From Gnetum montanum (taxonomy: Eukaryota > Streptophyta > Gnetopsida > Gnetales > Gnetaceae): a DNA stretch of 64,000 nt. A program made the translations under genes and the position numbers. The stretch lies in NCBI GenBank assembly GCA_015680685.1, contig MNCI01036747.1:158862-222861 (forward strand), written 5' to 3'. Below are positions 22,851 to 35,222 of this stretch, in pieces (positions within the stretch are counted from its first letter, which is position 1; the number at the start of each line of letters is the position of its first letter). Under the pieces are notes generated by a model that was not told the DNA's origin, did not search any database, and saw only the letters and a program-made list of their open reading frames with translations.

Positions 22851-23640
22851 AGTTTTCAACTCTAAGGGCTCTTATTTAAAGCTCTCAAGGATTTCTAACT
22901 CTTCCCAATTGGTGTCATCAGGTTCATCATCAGAGAGTTGGTATGAATTTGCTCCAGTTCATTCATGTCATTAACATAGGCACTCGTTAGACTCTTAGTT
23001 GGTTTCATGCATATTGTTGAGCTACTTTTAGGATTAGCTATTAGCCACTAGGTGTCCTCCTATTTTGTGGCTACTGCATATAGGCACCTTTGAATTTCTG
23101 TCACATTTACACACTGTTTGCATGCTATGATAGATGTACTTTTTATAAATCATAACTTCTACACATAGTTGCACCCTATGTCACTATATGCGATGCATGG
23201 ATCTTACTTTTTCTCTATATTTTCAAAATTATTTTCCTTGGAAATTTTTAAGAAAAGGTCTTTGATGCCGAGCTACACATTAATGATGCTTAGCCAATCC
23301 CTTTCCATGATGATTGGGAAGTCCCCCTTGTAGATGTCAACTTGGATTACTAGGAAATTAGTAAGATAAGACCACTCATAGACAGTGATCACAATGTCCT
23401 CCACCAGTCCCAAAGAAATAGTGATGGATTAATTTGTCAACTCAAGATGAATGTTGCTCTTCTTAAGAGGAGGTAGGTTCCAAGCTTTGTACATCTCATG
23501 AGAAATCAAATTTACACCAGAACTTGAGACTAGAAGAGCCTTGCATGCTCATTCCTAGTGATTTGCAAATAGATTAGGAGATTCTTAGGATTTTTTCTTT
23601 TTATGGAAAGATGACTAGGCTTAATCCAATCGAAGATGGT
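22851..23640 (-). pseudogene. E2 protease region, broken
   Basis: Minus strand, aligned with the protease of E5. The block corresponding to SQEMYKAWNLPPLKK lies at about 23450-23510, next to the active-site segment, which is frameshifted. The HPKSLVIFP-like upstream and GRAWLSTLNACL-like downstream regions are also recognisable at the DNA level. Confidence 0.75.
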
Positions 23641-26127
23641 ATGGATTAACATGACAGTGTGGATCTTTAGAGGCATTTGGTTTTAAAGGGACTCAAAAGA
23701 TAGTGCAAAGGATGAGGGAGAAGTAGGATTGTCAGCCATGTGTGTTTGTGAGGGCTTTGTAAGATTGTTGGTTTAGAAGAGGGATCTTTTTAAGGATTTA
23801 TTTTCTAAACCATTGGGTCAAGGAGTCGACTGTATAATTAGGCTATAATTTCATCATGCATTAATGGAGTAGGTGGTAATTGAGTTGAGGGTAGAGGGAC
23901 ATGTGTAGAAGGATGAGAAGGGTAATGAGGAAATGGGGATTCTCCTCTTGGAGATTAAGCTCTCTAGTATTTAGGAGGGTAGTAGTGATGTTAAAATGAA
24001 GCGTAACTAGAAGAGTCACTCAGAGAAATGGGCTGTTGAACATAGCATCCATATGGATCAAGTTGCTAGTAAGGGTACTCTTGCCTTGGTGGTGGCATCC
24101 CCCATGACTATGGATGCTTCCATTGATGGTATTGCTCATAAGGTTGTGGTGGAGCTCCACTCACATAGTATGCTTGTTGTTGATGGAACTGTTTAGGGTT
24201 GTCTTAAGGATAAGGTAATCTTCTGGGTGCTTGCCTTCTTGCCAAACTAGGATTTTGAGCATACATCTCAGACTCCTGTAAGTGTGACACAATGGAACAA
24301 CATCCTTTAGGATGTTCATAGTGGAAAATGTCACACCCATCATCATAATCTAATTCAGAATCCACAATCTCCTCTATAGTAGCAACCTATCCCTTAGCCC
24401 TTTAGTGGGCACATTCAGCTTCCTTCCTTCTCTTACGATTACAATTATTACTTTGCTTCTTGGATTCCTCTACTATTTTTAGAGCAATTTGGAACTTATC
24501 ATCCAAAGAGTTCTACATTTTATTTACCTTAGCCAAAATTCTAGAAAAAGACTTTTGAATTGGTAAAGTCTTTCATTGCACCACTTCATCAAGTGGTGCC
24601 TCCTTCTCATTGACACATAATTGGACCTTCCTTTTATGGATGGAAGGATCTTGATTATACTCTTTTGTACTTTTCATTTTTCTTAGCTCTTCTTCTTCTT
24701 TGGCAACCTACTCTATCAACCTTTGGATTTGATGGGCTCTACATTTTTAAAGTCTCCCTTGGGCATAGATCCCAAGAGTTCTCCTCATTTTAGTTTATAG
24801 CCCATCTATGATATGGTAGAGCTACTTCCTTTAAGAATAAGCATGGCCAAGACATATGTGTAAGAGAGAATATTACCTACCCATGGTTGTGTCAAAGGGT
24901 TCATGTATTTTTTGTTTCCAACCATGGATCTACTTTCTTAGATTGGACACTTAGAAGTATGTTTGATACTTGTCATTGAAGAGCTTAAGCATCATACTCC
25001 AACATCTAATTGATTCTAGTTCTAAGGACTGGTACTAGCTTTTAGCTTCTTTAATGAGAAACCTTGGGAATAGATTTAAATTTTGTCATTTTTTTGATGT
25101 TCTACAAGACACATGCATCGTGAAAAGCTTGAAGATGATTTTGTAAATGTGGGTTGTATCCCCCTTCAAACTTGGGGATATTTCTCATTTGATTCTACTA
25201 TCTTTCACATGACTCATTGGAATTCTCATGACTTCTACAATGTTCAATATGTTCCTTGTTGTAAGTAAAGGCTCATCATGGTCATAGCCTTTGTGATGGC
25301 CATGATGCCTGTGATGTCCTCTGCTACCCTTCCTTTCATAGTGGTGGGCCTTCCTTGGTTGTCCATGATCCTAGTCTCTACTAGTTTAGCAAACCCTACA
25401 ATCATCTTTGTCTCACCATTCACCTCTATCACTGTCACATCCTCTATGGCTTTGGTCAAAGCTAGAGGATGAAGAGGATGAGGATGTCGAAGATGAAGAG
25501 GAAGGACCAAAAAGGTGCTTGCTACCTCCTCTTCTTCACTCATAGTCACAATCATCATACCTATTTACGTTCCTACCTTGACTCTCATCTTTGGAGCCCT
25601 CATGATCATGGGATTCATTTTCTCCTAAATCAGGAGTGTTTATAGTGGACTATAAATTCTAGTTTCAAGCCCCTTTCATCAAAGCTAAGGGGAAAGTGAT
25701 CCTGTCTTTCTTTTTGGCCTAGTAAGAATAAGGGATTATTGAACCATTTCCACTTCGATGCTTCATGATGTCTTTCTTGTTGCTAATCTCTTTTGCGTTG
25801 TGCCTCAATGGGATGGTAGTCCAAATAGTCATGGTTCTACATAACATATTTAGCATTAAGCCCCAAGATGCTTAACCTCATAAGAGTTTGGAGTAGCATT
25901 GCAAGAACTGATTAATCAAGGAGCAACACAATGTTGTCCTCCATGTCCCTCGACTGCAGTTTTTCATCCTAATGCAGGATGAAGGTGAAATCTAAGACAT
26001 ACTTATCAGGATGAATATATATCACTTTGCATTGTTGGGATATTGGTTGATTTGATCCCCCATGCCTTTGTTGATTGGATGTATGCTCAAACAGAGGCAG
26101 AGAATCAGCCTTGTGAGAAGAAGCCAT
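23641..26127 (-). pseudogene. gag: E2 gag, broken
   Basis: Minus strand. The start is ATG at 26127-26125, giving MASSHKADSLPLFEH, then YIHPDKYVLDFTFILH, the N-terminal block shared by E1 and E3. The capsid core lies around 24700-25200. A zinc-knuckle-like CD..HYEHPKGCC lies near 24310-24350, followed by a Pro-rich tail. An acidic/Ser-rich linker at about 25244-25558 corresponds to that of E3. Several stops are present. Confidence 0.8.
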
Positions 26128-26261
26128 TTTAATTTGAAGAGAAAATCAATGTGATTTTACTATTATTATTATTACTTTGAATGATTGCAACTTTAATGTT
26201 CATTACAACATCTATAAATAATTTCACTAACTCCTAGATAGCACATTGTAGCTAACTAAAG

Positions 26262-26279
26262 TCCTTAGCAACGGTGCTA
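26262..26279 (-). other. Primer-binding site of E2 (tRNA-Asp type)
   Basis: On the minus strand TAGCACCGTTGCTAAGGA, one base after the LTR end. Compared with TGGCGCCGTTGCCGGGGA, the changes are G to A and C to T. Confidence 0.7.
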
Positions 26280-26280
26280 A

Positions 26281-26894
26281 TGATGAGCAATGAGTAGTTC
26301 CTACACCTAGCCATATGAATTACTAGTGTTTACTAAGTGATCCAGTCAAATTCTATAGACTTTAGCTCTTAAATACACTGGGTCTAGGAAGTGAATCTAA
26401 CGTATGTGATCGTTATCTTCTTACATTTACTTGTGAAATGCAAGGGTATGGTTAAGTATCACTCAGGCACATGATTTTTTATTATTTTATCTTTTTCACT
26501 AGATTTTCCTAGGTGCTAGAAATAAACTAAATTTAATAGTTAATTAATCTAATAACTAATTAAAAATTAACTAATCCTAACATAAATATTCTTTTTCACT
26601 TTTCATACACATCTTGAACACGCTGCAATGCTACTGGGTTACCAAGTATTAGGTGCTATTGGGATTACCAAGCATAATGTATGCTTGAAGTAGTCATACT
26701 TATGTTTGTTATCTAATCAATATTAATTACTTAATTAAAATTTGTTAAAGTAAAGTGTATGAATAATAAATGCATAGGGAAAACATTAATCTATTCCAAG
26801 TGATGCAAGGTTTGATAAGAAAAGCTAGTCTTTATTATAGTTAACACTTAAGTGCTTAGGTACATCAGTGCTCAAATAAAGATCTGTACACTTT
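26281..26894 (-). repeat. 5' LTR of E2, downstream part
   Basis: It starts TGATGAGC like the other E2 LTR and aligns with 18649-19270. It breaks off at GATCTGTACACTTT where E3 is inserted. The rest of the LTR resumes at 48795. Confidence 0.92.
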
Positions 26895-27288
26895 TGATGA
26901 GTGATGAGAGGTATCCCTATAACCAACCATACGAATCATGAAGCGTTCACATGTGATTCGATTGAATTCTACGAATTCTGTGTCTTCTAGTACACTAGTT
27001 TTCTAGGAAGTAAACTTTTCCCTAATAGTCATTCGTTGTCTTCCTAATTACACTTGTGATAAATAAAGGTATGGTTAAGTGTAATCGAGGCATATGATTT
27101 TTATTATTTTATGTTATATATTTCTAGTGATTAAAGTAGATAAATGAAGTAATTTAATAACTAACTTAATTCAACTAGTTAGCTAATCTTTAACTAGTCC
27201 TAACATAAACATCCAGTCCCATATTTTGTACATGTCTTCAACCCATGTATCCACTACTAGGATTACCAAGTGTTATGCTACTAGGCAA

Positions 27289-27424
27289 NAAATGTGGGAC
27301 TGGATGTTTATGTTAGGACTAGTTAAAGATTAGCTAACTAGTTGAATTAAGTTAGTTATTAAATTACTTCATTTATCTACTTTAATCACTAGAAATATAT
27401 AACATAAAATAATAAAAATCATAN
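27289..27424. other. N-bounded inverted duplicate, probable assembly artefact
   Basis: Single N bases at 27289 and 27424 bracket about 134 bases that are an almost exact reverse complement of about 27093-27227 in the same LTR. Confidence 0.9.
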
Positions 27425-27475
27425 TCTTTGTTACAACTATTACTACACATACCATAAACATGGCTAATGAGCACA

Positions 27476-27483
27476 TATTTATA
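27476..27483 (-). promoter_or_regulatory. TATA box of E3 3' LTR
   Basis: TATAAATA on the minus strand, immediately downstream of the palindrome-rich U3. The partner LTR has the same box at 48627-48634. Confidence 0.6.
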
Positions 27484-27639
27484 GAATATATTCAAGAGCT
27501 ACATCGATGGGGCCCCATAGATGTAGCAAATGCTATGCTGACATGATCCTATCGATGGGGCAACATCATGTAGATAGGGTTGGATTGGTGAGGCCACATT
27601 AACGAGGGCCAGTCAATGCAACATAATGATGATTCATCA

Positions 27640-27791
27640 TACCCCTTTGACTGAATGAAAAATGGCCCTTGATTTCCTTTACAAAATTGGGAAGGTATAG
27701 GATTATTGACTAACTCTTGACATAACAAACTAACTTGATAAAACTGAGTGCCTGAGTGTAACAATGAACAACATTTCAAAAATTGTGGTGT
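27640..27791 (-). other. 3' noncoding end and polypurine tract of E3
   Basis: On the minus strand AGTCAAAGGGGTA abuts the LTR (27640-27652). Beyond it lies the GGGAAGGTATAGGATTATT block conserved near the 3' ends of E2 and E5. Confidence 0.65.
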
Positions 27792-30751
27792 TCATGACAC
27801 AAAATTGAACACCATGACATAACTAAAAATTGGATAGCACATCCTTTGATGGCATGAAGATGGTTGAGAAGATGAGATAGTCCTAGTTAGTGGAGGTTTT
27901 TGAGGTTCTGAAGGACCTTCATTAGCTTTGGTCATGTGCAATGGATGAGGTTGCAATGGATGAGGTAGCTGTGGTTGTCCTACTATAGTTGCAACCTCTG
28001 GTGGAAGGTGAAAGGCATCTAGTAATGCCTTCATCTTCTCCTCCTTACTCCAAGGATCATTCATAGTCCACATTGCATCATCAATGTGAGCTAAAATGGG
28101 GATATCCCATAGATAGGGCATTACTAGGAATAACTTCTTAACATTGAAAAACCAAGTGGCAAATTATTTGCATTGAACATCAAACATCTTGATTACATTT
28201 TACAACTCCTGGTAGTCATTCATCCATTTGGCCAAGTTCTCGGCAATAGATCTTTGATTAGTGTATTTTCCCTTAAAAACTTCAAGTTTAGTGTTTACCA
28301 TTGCAAGATTTTTCTTAGTGTCCTTGGGATGCTTGAACATAGTATCATACAATAAGTACAAGTTGGCCACTTGCTTCTCTAGTTCTGACTGCAGTTGTCT
28401 AACAATCAACATAGCCAAATTTGCATATCAGAGATTGCCAAGCTTCATGTATTTTGTAATCTCCTCAATCTACAACTCCTTCATACTAATTTTCACCTTA
28501 TTACAGGCATTTATCACATCAATGATAGGCTACCATAATTCACGTCCTTGCTAGAGTTGCTAGAGGGTTTCATTTACTTTTTCCTTCACCAACTAGATGT
28601 GATTTTTATTAACTTCTTTTTGTAGATCGACCTAATCTTTATATTGATCCTTAACTCTCTCAAATTTGAGAGCCTCTGGATTCTAGGTGGCTACCTCTAT
28701 TGCAGTCTTCTGGTAAAGGGCATAGACCTCCTCCATGAAGAGGTTTCTATTTTTAGCTACCAATCTTCTTAGCTCTGTGTTTGCTTTGGCTAGTTGCTCC
28801 TACTATTGATGGATAAAGTTGTTCAATTGCTATTTATGCTCATCAACATTTTGTAGGTGATGGTTCTCTATAGTCAATTGCACATTCTCCTAGTAGGTTA
28901 GATTTAAGGCCTTCTAAATTTTGTGTTGTGTAGCCTCTACTAAGGATCAGTAGAACATCGCCATCTCCATCACACCCTCAACCCCTTTTAGTCTAATGTG
29001 AAGCTATTCAAGAGCTTCATCTCTTGTCAATGCCAAGTTGAGAAATGTAGGGTTGGAAATTTGGGCTCTTAATTAAGCAACTTCAATGACCAAGCATTCG
29101 TTCAGCTTCTTGGCTATTTTGACTTACCCTTCCAAGATGATGTTTTTGTTCCTTGCCTCTAGCAACTTTGACTAGGTTGCAATAATATTATCTAGAAGAT
29201 CAAAGATATTTGAAAGTAGTTGCCTAGTTCCCACTAGTCAATCCAATAGTTCTTCATGTTGTTCTACACTTAATTTGTTGCTTATGGTCTGTACAGACAT
29301 CTGCACATCTTTGAGTGTAGTGACATTTGATATAGATACCAAAGGTGCATTGAGTATTTTGGTAATCCTATTAGCAACCACATCTGCCACTATCTACTAT
29401 TCTTGGTGTTGCATCACTAGCACTATTGCCCCCCACCTTCCTCCAAGAGCATCAAGAAGATCATGGTGTTCCTAGAAATTTCTAGGAGTGACTGTTGTTT
29501 TGCAAGAGATACTGTGACCTCTCTAGTGCTACGATTCGACCTTGTGGATAACTGAATTCTTTGGACTGAGAAAATAAATCGACCTCCACCCATCAAGTTA
29601 ACTATTCAGGTGACCTCATTTAGATGACTCATCATTAGTTGATATATAGATGAATCCCTGCCACTCATGCCTACTCATTACTATTATTCTCTTAAGAGCC
29701 ATTCTCAGTATTCATGCAACTGTTGGGCTATTGCAGCGATGTTCAACACAGTTGTTTGAATGGTAGGTGGAGGTGGTGGCTACTGCTCCTCTTCTTGAAT
29801 GGTCATTACAAGATTTTTTTCTTTCATCATCTCGATCTAATTAGTAGTTGAAGCATGCCTGATAGCATCATTTGTAAAATGGACTATTCCTCCCATTTGA
29901 TAGAGTTTTCTAATAAGGCATGGAAAGGGAAGTTCCTTTCTTCCAAGTTCATTTTCTTTAATTTGCTTCTCCATCATTAAATAGATTAGCTATTAAAGGT
30001 TGATAGGGAATCTCCCACTCAAAGTAGCGCATGAATGGTAAAAAATGGTAGCGATCTTGTTGGGCCTCATCGTGGAGTTTCAGTGGAAGGCTGTAATCTT
30101 GTAGTGGATTCTTTTTGCCGATGTGAGCATGCTAAAATCCATGTAGTCAAAACCATATCACCATCACATCCATTCCTTTTTAATGTTGGGGGTTTCTTGC
30201 ATTGAAATCTCAATGAGATTCATCCCTATTTTTAGCAACCTAAGCACTTTAGTAATGGCTTGCACTAAGTAGAAGACTGTGATTTCCTTAATTTTGATTG
30301 TTGAATTGGCTTGCTTGTTGTTCCAAAATAAGAATGTCTCTCCCATGTACCACTTCCCGATGGAAGTGATAATTGGCCACATGTGAGAGGCCTTTAGTTG
30401 GCCCTGCACTTCTTTAGGTGCTTACTCTAGTAAAAGGTCAAAATTTAACTCCTAGAGCATTATTTTTTGAACCTCTCTTGATCTAATTTGATTCAGGTAG
30501 ACTTTTGTTAAGGTCATCTCAAGGTTTTCTTGTTGAGTTGGTGCCTCATCCCAGTGGGAATGTTCTAGTGTTGCTACTGGTTCTAGAATCTAGCAAATAG
30601 ATTCTACCTTAGCCTCTTCCCTAAGAAGACCTATGGCGTGGGTTGCAAGTGATTCTTCTTGGGCTTGTTCTTAGCCACTTCCCATTCTTGGTTGTTTCTT
30701 CATTAGTTGAGATGGCCCTCCTTCCTACATGTGTTTTCCTTTTCGTGCCAT
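27792..30751 (-). pseudogene. E3 ORF2: extra ORF after integrase, coiled-coil protein
   Basis: Function unknown. It occupies the position of env-like genes in Athila elements, but I see no signal peptide or membrane segment. The start is ATG at 30751 (MARKGKH), directly after AG. An N-terminal domain near 30164-30409 reads GKWYMGETFLFWNNKQANS and aligns with YLGETYQFWNNKEQGT in E4 ORF2. It resembles the 'putative plant transposon protein' domain (from memory, PF20167). A long Leu/Glu/Lys-rich part follows, probably coiled coil (about 28150-29400). The C-terminal block YLWDIPILAHIDDAMWTM then WSKEEKMKALLDAFHLPP at 27930-28121 matches E4. Total coding length is about 985 codons with many TAG stops, mostly at expected Gln or Trp codons. 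Confidence 0.7.
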
Positions 30752-32800
30752 CTACGATCATAACACATCCATGGATTAGTAGATATAATGTGTAACTTCA
30801 AATTTTTGAATACCTTATCTTGTTAATTAGTTATACTTTGGCTAAATTTGTATCATGGTTGATTCATTATTACTAATTAATTTTTATTATAGTATCACTG
30901 GAGTTCATTGGAAGGGTTTAACTTCTGAAATTTGATGTTTAAATGTTGATTTCTTAGTTAAGCCTTTGTGAGAGTTAGAAAAAATGGTGCAAAATTATCT
31001 ATCAAAAATGACACATTTGTGGCTCCCACAACTAAGAGATTATCTTTAGGAGCTGCAAGGTCAAAGAACGAAGTGATTTGAATAAAAAATTACAAAGTTA
31101 TGGGCTTTGGAAGGTTCTTAGCTCTAAAAATTTGAAAAATTCCCTTGGTGTTTATGAGCAAATGTGAAAATTTCAAAGTGGGGTCATGCATATTTATATT
31201 ATTTTTATGCTACGTTGATGTGGCCATGTATACAAGGACTCATATATGCATATGTTTCATTGACAAGGCGCCGTAAATTGCATTCGTAAAAAAAACTGTC
31301 AACTTAAATATCTTAAAAAATATAATGAAATTTTGAATGAATTTGGAGTCCATGGAGTCCCAGAAAAATTAAGAATATGTTGAAATCATTCAAGAGGATC
31401 TTTGAAAGCTTAAAAATTCAAAAATTTGATGGAGAATATATGTATATAACAAAATATGTAAAGGAGCACCTGGTTTGATGAAGAAGATGGATGTATGAAA
31501 GATTCTGATTGCAAGAATGCCTAAGGATAAAGTGCTTAACAAACCTAACCAAGAGATATGCAAGTGGATCCTCCCCATAGTAGGCACATGCCTTGTTTTC
31601 TCTTGCAAAACCTCAACCTAAGGAGTTCATGGGTCCCATAGGCGATTAATTATTGATGAAAGTTAAGGATCAAAACCTAAAAGATTATACCAAAGAATTC
31701 AAGTATGTTAGATAAAGGCATCAAATTAAGAGCGTAGACATCAGCAGTGAGGTGAATTATATGTAGCATAGATGGATGATGAAGAAGGTGGAATGGAGTT
31801 TCAAATTGAGGTCATAAGAAGTCCCTTGTGAATTTGTGTTTAAATGACTTGAGAAGATCCATCCTTAGCCTAGACCAAAACCAACCACTTTTAGTGACTT
31901 CACATTGTCACTCCAAGATCGATCCATCCCCTCAAGACACAAGAGTGCTTCTATAGAACAACCACCATTCCATAAAGAGAAGAAAAGAGAACTTGAAAGT
32001 GAGAGAGGACCTTAGCTAGAGGGGACCTTCAGACATGGGTAACATGTCTTTCTAGTCCCATAACTAGTGTTTATAGATTGTGTTTTTTTTCTAAGGGGTG
32101 TGCTTTGAATTCCCATAATGTTTTTATATATTATTTTTAAAATTTTATTTTTATTTTTTTTCCTTTTTCTGATAGGAACCATACCATGCAAAGACTTTAT
32201 TTAACTTCCTATTATTGGTCAACATGGAATGGTAAGAAGTATATGAAAACTCTCATGCATCTGAGCAAGTAGAAGAGTAGAAAGAGTATTGATTCCTTTT
32301 AAAGTCACACCATGTGCAAACCTTTGAATCCTTTGCGATTCTAGAAACTACCAAGGCTACAAATTTATTAAAAGTTTGTTTAATAAAATAGACCTCAAAC
32401 TTCCAAAACAAAGAAAACCATAGAGGTTTTGGATGGGTAAATGTCATGGACTCATTGCTTGTTACATGAAAAAGAAACCATGACTTAGCCATTAGTATAA
32501 AAATTTAGAAATAGAAACCAAACATTAGTAAATAAAACATTAAGTACAAACTACCATTAGTAACTACTACAACACCATTGTGCCTTGTTGGCACAAAGCA
32601 CATTTATTATGAAAAATTAGAATATCACACTAAAATAAAGTAAAAAATATAAGAAAGTGTAAAATATTCATGAAAAATTCAAATTTACTAATGATGGTGC
32701 TAAACAAAAAATAGTGTAAAATAGGAAGAAGTTTTAAAATCAAAAAGGTGTAAAATAAACAAATTGTAAAGACAAAAATGTGTAAAAAAAAATAGAAAAA
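30752..32800 (-). other. E3 long noncoding segment between integrase and ORF2
   Basis: It aligns with the 3' tails of E1 (10393-11893) and E5 (61070-62640), for example at 31560-31900. On the minus strand GTGTTATGATCGTAG|ATGGC precedes ORF2, matching GTGTTATGTGTGCAG|ATGGC of E5. The frame at 31390-31608 is not conserved and is not called as a gene. Confidence 0.65.
31186..31280 (-). promoter_or_regulatory. Promoter-like block upstream of E3 ORF2
   Basis: On the minus strand TGTATACATGGCC and ATATGCATATAT palindromic pieces are followed by TATAAATA (31198-31191) and GCATGACCCC. The same order occurs upstream of ORF2 in E4 (39452-39510). It resembles the LTR U3 design. The role is inferred. 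Confidence 0.45.
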
Positions 32801-33990
32801 TTGAGGAGCCACGTATATGATTAGCATGGATGACCATCTCCCCTATGATTGAGTTAGAAGGAGGAGATCCAAAAAATTAATCATGGTTGTTATCTGTTGA
32901 GGTATTTGTTGCACTAGCTTGATTGGGCTCATGGAAAGGCTTTATTTGTTGGATGTTAACCAACTGCTTCTTATTTGAGCTTTTAGGTTTGCATATGATC
33001 ATGACCTTAAAAGGAAAGATTTCATGAATTATATAAGGCCCTTCTCACAATGTTTGGAGTTTTTTTGAGGTATGTGTGTGGGATTCCAATAGAGAACCTT
33101 ATCTCCAAGTTGAAATTTTACTTTCTATATTCTAAGATCATGACATTGCTTGTTGAATGCCTTGTGCACTTCATTCAAAGATATGGCTACCAATTTATTT
33201 TCATCTAGGATGTTTAGGTTGATTAGTATTTTTTTTTGTGCTAGAATTAGGTTGAAATCTAGGTCATAGGCTGTTGAGAGTGTATGGATCTTGGATTGAA
33301 TTAGGAGCATTGGAAATTTTTCGTACACTAGCTTGAAGGGAGAGTAGCAGATAGGGAGTTTCCATGTTGAGCAATAGGCCCAAAGGACATCATTGAGATT
33401 TGTGCTTTAGTATCTTCTATATTTGCTAATAGTTCTTATTAGAATCTTTGTGATCTCCCTACTAGTCATAGTTTCTTGACTGTTGGCTTGGGGATGATAG
33501 GGTGTTGTTAATTTGTGTTCGACTCCTACACATTACATGAATTTTTGAAAAGTGCCACCTATAAAATGGATTTTTTTGTTAGAAATTAGTGCACATGGCA
33601 TTCCAAGCCTGTTCACAACATTTTTTTGTACAAATCAAGTAGCAATGGATGATGTATAGTCGATGATGATTGCTACTTCTACCCATTTGGTATAGTAGTA
33701 AATGTCGACAATTATATATGCCTTCCTATTAGACATGGGTGTGATGGGACCCATAAAATCTACATCCCATATATCAAAGGATTCCAATGGTTGAATCTAC
33801 TTTTGAGGATCCTCCATTCATGTGGTCATCCCACCATCTTGTTGACAATGTTCATAAGATAAAACAAATTGGTGAACATCCCTGAAGATTATGGGCCAGT
33901 AGTATCTCATCATTAGGATTTTTATGGCTGTGCATTCCCAACATAGTGGCCTTCACAAGGGCCTTCATGAGCATCTTTGAGAATGCATAG
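32801..33990 (-). pseudogene. E3 integrase, broken
   Basis: Minus strand. The zinc-binding region lies at about 33810-33930. The DDE core lies at about 33440-33790, and the HPQANSQ-type block near 33490 is readable. At 33125-33328 the open frame YEKFPMLLIQSKIHTLSTAYDLDFN aligns with the E1 integrase C-terminal region. The reading ends near 32801 with a tail resembling that of E2. Multiple stops are present. Confidence 0.8.
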
Positions 33991-35085
33991 TTTATCTACA
34001 CACACTAGTGAACCAAGCCATCAACACACACCTTATAAAAGTATCTATTAATTTCGATGAAGTGCTTGGCCTAATGAAAAAACTCTTGTTTCTTCCTATG
34101 GTCCAGATCTTGTGGCATCTCCTGAGTGAGAAGATAAGTGAGGATGCCATCATACCATTTTATTTTTATGAGCATTTTTTAATTTATTACAACAGCAAAG
34201 AGAATTTCATCAAGAAATAGGTCAGATAATGGGCTTTCCTCCTCTTTGTTATCCCATTGTAATCAAGACAACTGGTTAGTGACAACATTCTTAGTCCCCT
34301 TTTGATCTACTATTATAAGATAAAATTTCTACAAGATCACTAGCCACTATATGACACAGGGGCTCACTGTTGGTTTGTTTATGAGGAAGTAGATGGCACT
34401 ATGCTTAGTATGCATAAACACTTTATATCCAAGCACATAGTGCTTGAACTTTCCAAAGCATACACCATTGCCATCAAATCTTTTTCTGTGATGGTGCAAT
34501 TCAATTGTGCACCCACAATACTTCAACTTACATAATGGATGTAATATGGATGTTTCTTATCATCCAATTACATAAGCATGTCTCACAAGGCATAGTTATA
34601 TGCATCTTTCATGATATGGAATGGTTTCAACTAGTCATGTGCTCATAGAATTGGAGTCTCTACAAGCTTCTATATGAGGCTCTGGAATGCATGTTCACAT
34701 TCCTTAGTCTAGATGAAGGAAGCATCTTTCTTTGTTAGCTTGACCAGTAGTTTCGTAATTGTAGAGAAATTCTCTATAAATTTCCAGTAGTAGCAAGTGT
34801 ATCCAAGAAATCACCAAATATCTTTGATAGTTTCTAGTTGATGAGTGATTCATTGGATGACCCTTATCTTTTTGGGGTCTACATTGATCCCTTCCTATGA
34901 AATTTGGTGCCATAATACAATGTCCTTTTGGACCATGAGACCCATTCTTTTCTTTTTCCAATTGAGCCACATATTTATTTTCATATATCTTTGTAGTACT
35001 TACTCAAGATGATCGAAGGCTTGCTCAAATGTAGCACCATAACTGAAGAAGTCATCCATGAAGACTTCCACTTTGCTATCTATTT
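33991..35085 (-). pseudogene. pol: E3 RT C-terminal part and RNase H, cut by E4
   Basis: Minus strand. RNase H lies around 34330-34660 and RT thumb/connection around 34680-35085; KKIRVIQ and KDIW.FLGYT blocks align with E1 near 8345-8415. RT is cut after the VFMDDF-coding block at about 35040-35065 by insertion of E4. The other part of RT resumes at 43838. Confidence 0.82.
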
Positions 35086-35109
35086 ACTATTGATGAGTCA
35101 TGAATTTTT

Positions 35110-35212
35110 GGCTATGATATCACAGCCATAATATCACGTACGCAATATCACATACGCGATATCATAGCCTAGATGCGATATCGCGTATGCGATATTGTAG
35201 CCTATCTCCTCA
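35110..35212. repeat. GATATC palindrome array in E4 5' LTR
   Basis: Repeated GATATC cores in contexts such as GCGATATCGCG and GATATCACGTACGC, directly upstream of the TATA box. The same array lies in the other LTR at 42990-43083. Confidence 0.9.
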
Positions 35213-35214
35213 TC

Positions 35215-35222
35215 TATAAATA
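35215..35222 (+). promoter_or_regulatory. TATA box of E4 5' LTR
   Basis: TATAAATA in CATCTATAAATAAGAGG, just after the palindrome array. The identical context in the 3' LTR is at 43095-43102. Confidence 0.75.

Larger units (their letters stand above)
26895..27639 (-). repeat. 3' LTR of E3 (contains assembly join)
   Basis: The ends TGATGAGT and ATTCATCA match LTR 47879-48789. About 270 bases present in the other LTR are missing, and in their place lies an N-bounded inverted copy of neighbouring sequence (27289-27424). The U3 at about 27490-27635 has ATCGATGGGGCCCCAT-type palindromic pieces. A minus-strand TATA box lies at 27476-27483. Confidence 0.88.

Noticed and set aside
31390-31608. 72-codon frame with hydrophobic stretches in the E3 tail
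   Set aside because: Considered as an env-like membrane peptide, but it is not conserved in the matching tails of E1 and E5.
32630-32827. Phe/Leu-rich minus-strand frame
   Set aside because: It arises from A-rich noncoding DNA after integrase; composition artefact.
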